The translations under genes were made by a program, and so were the position numbers. The notes under the pieces are model-generated. The model ran no database searches and was not told the DNA's origin. It saw only the letters and a list, made by a program, of their open reading frames with translations. DNA of 39,733 nucleotides. It comes from Acidobacteriota bacterium. Lineage in GTDB: Bacteria; Acidobacteriota; Blastocatellia; HR10; JACQTD01. The DNA lies in the NCBI GenBank assembly GCA_016210985.1, contig JACQTD010000081.1, forward strand, positions 1 through 39,733, given 5' to 3'. Shown one piece after another: positions 7,860 to 16,207 of the stretch (position 1 is the stretch's first letter; every line of letters begins with the position of its first letter).

Positions 7860-9479
7860 ATGAGATCCACACCTTGGAGTATCTGGACGATCGTCCTGGT
7901 AATCCTTTCAGTCTTGTCTCCGTGGGGGAACGCCCGGGCTGTAGACGAGAGCGCCGACAGTTCTCTGCCGCGAGCCGCAACAAGCACGGCCGCAACCGCC
8001 CCGCCAAAGCGTACTCCGGTCCAACTTCCCGAACGGCCGAATATCCTGATCCTCATGACCGATCAGGAGCGTTTCCCGCAGCACTGGCCGGAAGGTTGGG
8101 CGGATGCCAACCTTCCAAATCGGAAACGACTGGCGGACACCGGATTGAGCTTCAGGCGGGCAATCTGTAACTCGGCCATGTGCTCTCCGAGCCGCAGCAC
8201 GTTGTTTACCGGCCTCTACCCGGCACAGCACGGCGTTAAGTCTACGCTGTCTTTCGGGGGAAGCATCTCGAATACGGAACCCACGCTGCCGCTGAACATG
8301 CAGAACCTGGCGCGGATCCTGGCGTCCGCCGGTTATGAGATTGTTTATAAGGGCAAATGGCACATGAGCAAGGACCCCAACGGGCAGAAGCCAAGGCCCC
8401 AGGACGTGGATGCCTATGGTTTCAGTCAATGGGACGGATACGAGTACGGCGGTAGCACGGATCCCGATGAGTTCGGAGGCGGGGAATCCGATTTCGATCA
8501 GCGCGTAGTGGATGATGCCATAGCTTATCTTAAGTCCCTGCCGCCTTCATCCGGCACGACCAGACCCTTCGCCCTGGTTGTTTCGCTGGCCAACCCGCAT
8601 GACGTGCTGGCCTACCCCCGGACTTGGGACAATGACGCGGTTTATCGCGCCACCGCTGACTTCAACCAGGGCATTGAACTGCCTCCCACCCTCGACCTGG
8701 ACAATCTCGCTTCCAAGCCCACGGCCCAACAGCAGGCGCTGATGCTGCTGAATGCCGGATTGGGCATCCTCCCCACTGAACTGCAACGGCGGCGGTATGT
8801 CAACTTCTACGGCTTTGTTCACAAGGTCGTCGACCGCCAGATCGGCCAGGTGATCGATGCGCTGGAACAGCGGGGCCTCCGAGAATCCACGGTCGTGATT
8901 CGCACGGCCGACCACGGCGAATTGGGGCTGTCGCACGGGGGACTCCGGCAGAAAATCTTCAACGCCTATGAAGAATGCCTCCGGGTACCGCTGGTCTTTT
9001 CCAATCCCATTCTGTTTCCAACCGCCAAAGTAACCGATTCGCTGGCCTCACTCATCGACCTGCTTCCCACCCTGGCCTCTCTGGCCCAGGTTCCCGATCG
9101 AGACCGCTGGGTGTTTCGCGGGTTCGATCTTTCGCCCGTATTGAAGAATCCGGCCGCTTCGGTTCAGAATGCGCTGCTATTCACTTTCGATGACCAGAAT
9201 GTAGGTCAGGGCGATGGGCAAACCACCGTGAAACAGCCGAATCACCTTCGCTGTATCCGCGAGACGAACTGGAAGTACGCCAGGTACTTCGATCCGGGCG
9301 GGGTCGAGCCCGAGCAGTACGAAATGTACGACCTGCTGAACGATCCGCTTGAAGTCAACAACCTGGTCGATAATCCAGCCTTCGCCGCGAAACGGGCGGA
9401 ATTGGCGCAGAAGTTGGCGATGCTGGAGACCGATCGACTAGCCCCTTTGCCTGGACCACACGCGAATCCTGCGAGATAG
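7860..9479 (+). CDS. Secreted sulfatase (Cys-type, CSPSR motif)
   Basis: Signal peptide; RPNILILMTDQERFPQHWP; CSPSRSTLFTGLYPAQHGV; RTADHGELGLSHGG. Confidence 0.93.
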   Translation: MRSTPWSIWTIVLVILSVLSPWGNARAVDESADSSLPRAATSTAATAPPKRTPVQLPERPNILILMTDQERFPQHWPEGWADANLPNRKRLADTGLSFRRAICNSAMCSPSRSTLFTGLYPAQHGVKSTLSFGGSISNTEPTLPLNMQNLARILASAGYEIVYKGKWHMSKDPNGQKPRPQDVDAYGFSQWDGYEYGGSTDPDEFGGGESDFDQRVVDDAIAYLKSLPPSSGTTRPFALVVSLANPHDVLAYPRTWDNDAVYRATADFNQGIELPPTLDLDNLASKPTAQQQALMLLNAGLGILPTELQRRRYVNFYGFVHKVVDRQIGQVIDALEQRGLRESTVVIRTADHGELGLSHGGLRQKIFNAYEECLRVPLVFSNPILFPTAKVTDSLASLIDLLPTLASLAQVPDRDRWVFRGFDLSPVLKNPAASVQNALLFTFDDQNVGQGDGQTTVKQPNHLRCIRETNWKYARYFDPGGVEPEQYEMYDLLNDPLEVNNLVDNPAFAAKRAELAQKLAMLETDRLAPLPGPHANPAR

Positions 9480-9503
9480 CGTCCTAGCTTAACGCACCGG
9501 AGT

Positions 9504-11636
9504 TTGATCATGATCCATATTACGAGCATAGCCGTGGGAGTCGTCCTGCTGACTCAGCTGGTTTTCGTGGGGGAGGTTTCCACCGAGGCCAGGAAACGCC
9601 AGGCGGTACCGCCCAACATACTGTTCATCATCCTGGACGACGTGGGAAAAGACCAATTGGCTTCCTTCAACTCCGCCTCGCTCCTCACCCCTCGGACACC
9701 CGACATCGATGCCATCGCTGCCGCAGGCGTGAAGTTTACAAACCTGTATACAATGCCGGAGTGCTCGCCGAGCCGGGCCTGCTTTTTTACCGGGCGCTAC
9801 CCGCTTCGCACTGGCGTCGATGAGGCCATCCTATTCAACGATCTGCCCGCGGCCCAGATCTCACCCTTTGAGGTGACCACTCCCCGGGTGCTGGCCACGG
9901 CCGGATACGCGAGCGCCATGGTCGGGAAGTACCACCTCGGCGGACCGGAGAATAATCCGGACGGGAATCGCACGCCGATCGTCCTTGGTTGGGACTACTT
10001 CGAAGGCAATATGCGCGGAGGGCCTCCCTTCATTGATACCACGCTCGGTGGACAGTACACGGCCGACAAGGAGAAATACTCGTGTGGCTTTCCCGTCGGA
10101 ACTCAGAAGGGCGCCTGCTGGTTTCAGGATTCGAACAACCCGGCCCGGTGCGATGATATCCGGGGAGCCGGGTACACCGGGCAACAGTGCGTCTCGCTCG
10201 GGGGAATTCCAGCGCTCGACCTGCAAGGGAATTTTGCGTCGTCGTGTAAGGACGCTTCGAGCAAAGCGCCTGATTTCACGACCTTGAATGGCTATTATGT
10301 GTGGCCGAAGGTGATCGCCGACTCGGGTAAGCTCGAAACCCTCACCTCACGGAAATACATGACGATCGATCAGACTGACGCGGCGGTCGAGTGGGTACAG
10401 AAGCAGACCGCCGGCGGTCGTCCATGGATGTGCACGGTGAGCTACAACTCCGACCACACCCCTTACCAACTGCCGCCTGAAGACCTCTATGCCCCTCGCC
10501 CGCCGTTTCTCACTCCCGGCGATTGCAGCGGCACGGAGGCGCAGCGGATCGTCAGCGACCTGATGATCGAGGCCATGGATAAGGAGATCGGGCGGCTGCT
10601 GGTCGGCATCGGGCTCGCCAACCGTGGCATGGCCGGCGAGTTGGTGTACAAGCCTGAAGCAACCAATACGATGGTGATCGTTGTGGGCGACAACGGCAGC
10701 TACCTGACCAGCGTGAAGCTTCCCTACGATCCGCTCAGAGCCAAGGGTACCCCTTACGAAACCGGCGTATTGACACCATTGATCGTGGCCGGCCCGCTCG
10801 TGGCCAACCCGGGCCGCAGTGTCCATCATATGGTCAATGCGGTGGACCTTTTTGCGGTCTTCGGTGAGATCGCCGGGGTGGATGTTCGTGCCGTAGTACC
10901 CCGTTCGCACATCCTCGACAGCCAACCCATGCTGGCCTATCTGACCAATCCGAATCAGGCAAGCATACGCCAGTACAACTTTACGCAGCTCGGTAATGGA
11001 GCGAAGGCGGCTTCGATCAAACTGTGGCCGTGTGTCGTCCAGGCCGGGCCGGCGTCCGTCTGTACGGATATTCTCATTGACAAAGAAGGTATCTGCGAAG
11101 AATTGGGCGGGACCTGGTTCGGCCCGACCGAGGGCCGGCCCGATCCCCCCAACCCAACCTGCTGCGCACTGAGAGAGACCGGCCAGTTTCGTAATCTGGC
11201 TATCATACCTACGCGGGTCTGGGCCATTCGCGATTCCCGGTATAAGCTGGTGATGCTGGAGCGGGCCGAGTGCGACAGTGGTCTTGGGTCATACGAGTTC
11301 TATGACCTGACGCCTCGTCCCGTAGTCAATGCTCTTGGCCTCGATCTCGCCCCTTTCGATCTGCTGACAAATGGTCAGCCGGTGGGATTGACCGGCGAGC
11401 AGATGGCGGGCCTTCAGGAACTGAAGGCAGAGTTGAACAGACTCCTGAGTTCAGAGGCCGCCTGTCCGGGCGATGGGAACCTCGACAAGCGGGTCGATAG
11501 CGGGGACCTTTTCGGCGTTGAACGGTACCGGGGCCAGCCGAGCGTCTTCGATTTCAACCGGGATGGAACAACCGATGACCTGGATCGGCAGGTTGTCCTG
11601 GACCATTTTGGAACCGACTGTCGCCCCCTGCGGTGA
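9504..11636 (+). CDS. Secreted sulfatase (CSPSR motif) with C-terminal dockerin-like domain
   Basis: PPNILFIILDDVGKDQLASFN; ECSPSRACFFTGRYPLRTG; C-terminal CPGDGNLDKRVDSGDLFGVERYRG...DFNRDGTTDDLDRQVVLDHFG. Confidence 0.9.
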   Translation: MIMIHITSIAVGVVLLTQLVFVGEVSTEARKRQAVPPNILFIILDDVGKDQLASFNSASLLTPRTPDIDAIAAAGVKFTNLYTMPECSPSRACFFTGRYPLRTGVDEAILFNDLPAAQISPFEVTTPRVLATAGYASAMVGKYHLGGPENNPDGNRTPIVLGWDYFEGNMRGGPPFIDTTLGGQYTADKEKYSCGFPVGTQKGACWFQDSNNPARCDDIRGAGYTGQQCVSLGGIPALDLQGNFASSCKDASSKAPDFTTLNGYYVWPKVIADSGKLETLTSRKYMTIDQTDAAVEWVQKQTAGGRPWMCTVSYNSDHTPYQLPPEDLYAPRPPFLTPGDCSGTEAQRIVSDLMIEAMDKEIGRLLVGIGLANRGMAGELVYKPEATNTMVIVVGDNGSYLTSVKLPYDPLRAKGTPYETGVLTPLIVAGPLVANPGRSVHHMVNAVDLFAVFGEIAGVDVRAVVPRSHILDSQPMLAYLTNPNQASIRQYNFTQLGNGAKAASIKLWPCVVQAGPASVCTDILIDKEGICEELGGTWFGPTEGRPDPPNPTCCALRETGQFRNLAIIPTRVWAIRDSRYKLVMLERAECDSGLGSYEFYDLTPRPVVNALGLDLAPFDLLTNGQPVGLTGEQMAGLQELKAELNRLLSSEAACPGDGNLDKRVDSGDLFGVERYRGQPSVFDFNRDGTTDDLDRQVVLDHFGTDCRPLR

Positions 11637-12646
11637 CTCCAGCCGCCGGAGTCACAAAATTGCGCAGCCATTTCTTAATTGTCGCAACCTTGGTAGCTTT
11701 GCTGCCAGGCTTGGTTCTCCAAGGTTGCGGGAAACGATCGGTCCAGGGCGAAGGTCCGGCTCCGCGTGCGGCGACGGCCACCGCACCTTCGGAAGCCGGA
11801 CATGACAAGCGCGCCATCCAGGGTATGGTCCTGATTAATGCCGGTTCGTTCGTCATGGGAGCGGACGACAACAAGCCCCATGAGGGACCGACCCACCGCG
11901 TCACCTTAAACTCCTTCTGGATCGATACCCATGAGGTAACCGTCTCCCAGTTCGCCGGGTTTGTGAAGGCGACGGGATATCGAACCGAAGCCGAAGATTT
12001 CGGTTGGTCGGGAGTTTTCGACATGAAGTCCGGCGCCTGGAGAAAGGCTGACGGCGCCGACTGGCGGCATCCGGATGGACCGGCATCACAGGCAGGCACG
12101 AATGAGCCCGTATGCCAGGTTTCCTGGAAGGACGCCATGACCTATTCGACATGGGCCGGTAAACGGCTCCCCACTGAGGCCGAATGGGAGTACGCCGCGC
12201 GCGGGGGACTCATCAGGAAGACTTTTGCCTGGGGTGATGAGTTGCGTCCCGGTGGCAAGCCGGTCGCCAACTGGTGGCAAGGCGTTTTCCCCGAGCATGA
12301 CACCGGTGAAGACGGGTTTGTGGGGCGCTCGCCCATCGGCCGGTTCCCGCCCAACGGGTATGGACTCTACGACATGACCGGAAACGTCTGGGAGTGGTGC
12401 GCGGATTGGTATGACGACAGTTACTATGCCCGCAGCCCCAGCCTCAATCCGGAGGGTCCGGCCGCCGGGAAGGAGCGCTCGATGCGCGGCGGATCATGGA
12501 TGTGCAGCGAGAATTTCTGCTCGAACTATCGCCCGGCCGGCCGTGGGAGCGCCACGCCCGACACCGGCCTGAACAATCTCGGATTCCGCTGTGCGCGCGA
12601 CGCCGAATCTTCCTCCGCGCCGGCCGCCGACGGGACGCGACCTTAA
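11633..12646 (+). CDS. Formylglycine-generating enzyme family protein (lipoprotein)
   Basis: Lipobox LQGC; GMVLINAGSFVMGADD; LPTEAEWEYAARGG; RGGSWMCSENFCSNYRPAGR catalytic Cys pair; GTGA overlap with upstream sulfatase. Confidence 0.92.
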   Translation: MTPAAGVTKLRSHFLIVATLVALLPGLVLQGCGKRSVQGEGPAPRAATATAPSEAGHDKRAIQGMVLINAGSFVMGADDNKPHEGPTHRVTLNSFWIDTHEVTVSQFAGFVKATGYRTEAEDFGWSGVFDMKSGAWRKADGADWRHPDGPASQAGTNEPVCQVSWKDAMTYSTWAGKRLPTEAEWEYAARGGLIRKTFAWGDELRPGGKPVANWWQGVFPEHDTGEDGFVGRSPIGRFPPNGYGLYDMTGNVWEWCADWYDDSYYARSPSLNPEGPAAGKERSMRGGSWMCSENFCSNYRPAGRGSATPDTGLNNLGFRCARDAESSSAPAADGTRP

Positions 12647-12665
12647 ACCGAAGTAACCAGGATCA

Positions 12666-13229
12666 TCACAACCGATTCGCTCGTTCAATCAGCCTGTTGG
12701 ATTGTTCCCGGGAGGGATCCAGCACCTTGCGGGAAGCCTCGGCCCCGGTTACGGGAAGTCTATTCGTATCGAGCAAGCCTATTTGAGCGAGTACGGAGGC
12801 CTGGTCCCAGTAAATGCGCTCGCCGTCGATCTTTCCGTCCTTAAATTGCACGACCACGATAACTGGAACTTCGACCCGTTTGCCCGTGGGCGGAATGCCG
12901 GGGAGCATCCACGGCATCTCGATCGTGTGGGTAAACTTGTGAATCAGTTCGTCCACGATCCGGTCCTCTCCGACCGTGCGGGCGACCGGCACGGTTTCGG
13001 TGTCGGGCGGATGACCGGGCAGGAAATAAGTGCCATAGAAATGGCGAACGGCGCTCGATCCGACGCCACCCGTCATAACAGGAACGTGATTGACCGATGG
13101 ATCCGACGTCATGGTTGCCATCGTCGCATCGATACTCTTTTCCTGAAACTCCGCGGCCATGTGGCGCTCCCACATCCCGACCATCGCCTCCTGCTCGGGT
13201 GTAAGCTTCCGGCTATGCATCGATTTCAA
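12666..13229 (-). CDS. SnoaL/NTF2-like protein
   Basis: MVGMWERHMAAEFQEKSIDATMATMTSDPSVNHVPVMTGGVGSSAVRHFYGTYFLPG... SnoaL-like motif. Confidence 0.75.
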   Translation of the reverse strand: MKSMHSRKLTPEQEAMVGMWERHMAAEFQEKSIDATMATMTSDPSVNHVPVMTGGVGSSAVRHFYGTYFLPGHPPDTETVPVARTVGEDRIVDELIHKFTHTIEMPWMLPGIPPTGKRVEVPVIVVVQFKDGKIDGERIYWDQASVLAQIGLLDTNRLPVTGAEASRKVLDPSREQSNRLIERANRL

Positions 13230-13277
13230 CCCTCCTTTCCATCGTGAGTACCCAGGCGAGCAATCGGTGTATCGCCT

Positions 13278-13900
13278 TCAGGCACGAGTTTTGATCCCCG
13301 GCAAGGGAGCATCATGATCCATGCGCGGCTTGTCCACAGTCAAGCGCATGCTGGGCGTTGGCATGGTGAATCTCCTGAGATTGGCGCGGGGCAGCCAAGC
13401 CTTCGGGCCGGCGGTTCGAACGTGAGCCGCGGGGCCTCCCTCCGGCTGCGAGATAGGCGCTCCATCCCTGATCGTAAGTCGCACAGCCGAAAACGCACGA
13501 ACGTCCCTTGAGGGATCGCCATGCAAGACGACCAGATCCGCGACAAATCCCGGAACAATTCGCCCAAGCCGGTCCGATCATCCAAATCGCTCCGCCGGCA
13601 CCGTGGTGAGCGAAGCGAGGATCTGGCGAAACGTCATTCCCGCCTCGGCCATCAACGTGTATTCGTCGCTGGGATCGTAATCGTCAACTCCGGCTCCGAC
13701 GCCCGTGCCGAACAAGATCACCCCCCGAGTCGAGCCATGCCCGCAATTGGTCGGAACTGGTCCGAACCCACAGATCGTTCAACGAGGCGCGGTCGTGATG
13801 GAGTTGATATTTGCACAGTTTCAGCGTCGGGATGAGGTCGACTTTGGCTTGCCGCATCGCCCGAAGTACGACTTGCCGATATCTTACGCCCGCCCGCGGG
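13278..13900 (-). pseudogene. Degraded amidohydrolase
   Basis: Consecutive fragments in different frames: AMRQAKVDLIPTLKLCKYQLHHDRASLNDLW; DDYDPSDEYTLMAEAGMTFRQILASLTTVPAERFG; GFVADLVVLHGDPSRDVRAFSAVRLTIRDG. Confidence 0.65.
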
Positions 13901-14008
13901 GATGTCAATTGAGATAATAATCGAGTCCATAATTGACAATTGTGAATACCGCAGTAAGACTCGCGAGCCGTTGTGGATGGTTCGGAGCCTATTCCACAGG
14001 CGAACCTG

Positions 14009-14284
14009 ATGACGATCATGATCCATGTTCCAGCAGTGCTGCGCGACTGCTGCGAGGGTGCCTCCGAACTTTCCCTGACGGTACCTGACGTGCGCGCCGC
14101 GCTCGCCCAGCTCGAGCGCGACCACCCATTGCTTTACCACAGCATTTGTGACGAGACGGGTATGGTGCGCCGCTACATAAACCTGTTTGTGAACGCGTCC
14201 CATGTGCGCGACCTGGATGAACTCGATACCGCACTCATGGCGGGAGACGTGATCACGATTCTGCCCGCTGTATCAGGAGGATGA
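14009..14284 (+). CDS. MoaD/ThiS-family beta-grasp protein
   Basis: Small protein with INLFVNASHVRDLDELDTALMAGDVITILPAVSGG; C-terminal GG. Confidence 0.88.
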   Translation: MTIMIHVPAVLRDCCEGASELSLTVPDVRAALAQLERDHPLLYHSICDETGMVRRYINLFVNASHVRDLDELDTALMAGDVITILPAVSGG

Positions 14285-15378
14285 ACATGCCGGAACGCGT
14301 ATTGCTCTCGATCGGAACCAAAAAGGGACTCTTCGTGGCCGAGGCGAATAAGGCCCGCCGTAGCTTCACGCTACGGGGATCGTTCGGGACCGGGGTGGCC
14401 GTCTACTCGGCGCTGATTGATACACGCGGCCGGCCGCGCATCTATGCATCGAGCTGCAACACCTGGTTCGGCATGAAGGTCCTGGTTTCGACAGACCTCG
14501 GCAAGAGATTCAAAGAGACGAAGTCGGCTCCGGCCTTCCCCAAGGACGATGGACGAGCGCTCGCCAATATCTGGTCGCTCGAAGCGGGCGACAGGAGGAA
14601 CGAATTATGGTGCGGCGTCGAACCGGCGTCGCTCTTCAGGAGCCGCAATGGCGGTGATTCCTGGGAGATGGTTACCGGCATAAACAACCACCCCCATGCC
14701 CGCATGTGGCAACCCGGGAATGGCGGACTCTGCCTGCACACGCTCCTGCGCGATGGACACCGGGTGCACCTCGGGATCTCGACCGGCGGCCATTACCTGA
14801 GCGAGGACGGTGGCGACAGCTTCACGGCATCCAACCAGGGCGTCGGTGCCGGTTTCGTGCCCGAGCCGTTTCCCGAGTTCGGCCAGTGCGTGCACAAGAT
14901 TTCGGGTCACAAGGACGCGCCCGGCCGGCTCTATATGCAAAATCACGGCGGCTTTCCCGAGCATCCGGATTTTGGCGTGTTGCGCAGCGACGATCACGGC
15001 CGCACGTGGAGATCGATCAGCAAGGGGCTGCCGTCCGATTTCGGTTTTCCGATCGTCGTGCATCCACACGACGCGGACACGGTCTACGTGCTGCCGCTCG
15101 AACCCATGACGCGTGCCTGTCCGGGCGGCGCTCCGGCGGTCTGGCGCAGCGAGAATGGTGGCGGCTCATGGCGGCGGCTCGCCCGCGGGTTTCCGAAGAA
15201 GGAGAGCTTCTTCACGGTCCACCGCGACGCGATGGACATTGATGAACTCAAGTCGCCCGCGCTCTACTTCGGGACCACGACCGGACAGCTCTGGATGGGT
15301 CGGGACGGCGGCGAGGACTGGACCTGCGTTTTCGACTCGCTTCCGCCGATACACGTCGTGAAGGTCGCCGTGGTTTAG
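14281..15378 (+). CDS. BNR/sialidase-like beta-propeller (exo-alpha-sialidase-like) protein
   Basis: Repeated FRSRNGGDSWE, LSEDGGDSF, LRSDDHGRTW, WRSENGGGSWRRLA; start overlaps the MoaD stop. Confidence 0.88.
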   Translation: MNMPERVLLSIGTKKGLFVAEANKARRSFTLRGSFGTGVAVYSALIDTRGRPRIYASSCNTWFGMKVLVSTDLGKRFKETKSAPAFPKDDGRALANIWSLEAGDRRNELWCGVEPASLFRSRNGGDSWEMVTGINNHPHARMWQPGNGGLCLHTLLRDGHRVHLGISTGGHYLSEDGGDSFTASNQGVGAGFVPEPFPEFGQCVHKISGHKDAPGRLYMQNHGGFPEHPDFGVLRSDDHGRTWRSISKGLPSDFGFPIVVHPHDADTVYVLPLEPMTRACPGGAPAVWRSENGGGSWRRLARGFPKKESFFTVHRDAMDIDELKSPALYFGTTTGQLWMGRDGGEDWTCVFDSLPPIHVVKVAVV

Positions 15379-15958
15379 GGCTTGAGCCAGCGCCGGCTAC
15401 TCGTTCATTTGGAAGGCCCCGCACTTCTGGAGTCTGTGATTCGGTCTCCGAAGGCCAGGAGGGCTTCGGCTTGCCGGACCACACCCAGGCGATAAAATCC
15501 GTAAGCGGCGGTTTGACGCCGAGCTCCCGAATCCGCGTGTTGACCTGACCACGGTGATACCTGCTGTGTGCGGAAACCTGCATGAGGGTTTCTCCCAGCT
15601 TCGGATCCGTGAGTTCAGTGCCGAGGCTTTGCATGATTCGGGACGCCCAGGGCAGATGTACCGGGCTGTCGAGCCTTGATTCCTTAATTGTACCGAGAAA
15701 TCGGGATACGTCGGAGTGATAGTCGCGGCCCCAACCGGCAAGCTCCTCCCCGCGAAGTGTGTTGGTGCCGTCGAAATGCATCTCCTCGCCACGCCAGATG
15801 TGAAGGAAGGCGCGTTGGACGAGATGAGTGTGATACAGGCGCTCGCGAAGGAGCGTGTCGTTGACAAGCGCGGGGTGCTTGAGCACCGAAGCCCAGACGA
15901 GCGCGTCCGCCCAGGCCATGTGAAGAAACAGGTCCTGAAGAAGTCCGGTAGTGTTCAT
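15248..15958 (-). CDS. DinB-family protein
   Basis: LLQDLFLHMAWADALVWASVL...LMQVSAHSRYHRGQVNTRIRELGVKPPLTDFIAWVW; C-terminal extension overlaps the convergent gene and may be non-native. Confidence 0.8.
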   Translation of the reverse strand: MNTTGLLQDLFLHMAWADALVWASVLKHPALVNDTLLRERLYHTHLVQRAFLHIWRGEEMHFDGTNTLRGEELAGWGRDYHSDVSRFLGTIKESRLDSPVHLPWASRIMQSLGTELTDPKLGETLMQVSAHSRYHRGQVNTRIRELGVKPPLTDFIAWVWSGKPKPSWPSETESQTPEVRGLPNERVAGAGSSPKPRRPSRRVSAEASRKRRSSPRRRPDPSRAVRSWSRSRARAT

Positions 15959-16172
15959 CTCGCCACCTTAGTTGGGATGCACTTGCTGTAACAGATTCGG
16001 ATAGCAGGAAGGGCCCAGGCGATCTGGATGCCCGGGTCCAGAACGTCCGTCAGTACTAGGCCGAAGTTCCCTTCAATAACAGCAGGGTTTTAGCAGGTAA
16101 GTCTACTGGGATCTATCTTGGAGGGGGGATTATGTTCGGTAATATGTACCCATGTATGGAGCAATGATATAC

Positions 16173-16200
16173 TTGACATAGTGGATTAATTATGTATAAT
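16173..16200 (+). promoter_or_regulatory. Consensus sigma70-like promoter of transposase
   Basis: TTGACA (16173-16178), 16-nt spacer, TATAAT (16195-16200). Confidence 0.8.
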
Positions 16201-16207
16201 AGTTACC

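Noticed and set aside
8547-8936. Minus ORF within first sulfatase
   Set aside because: Antisense shadow of a strongly supported sulfatase
10347-10925. Minus ORF 192 aa within second sulfatase
   Set aside because: Antisense shadow; no motif
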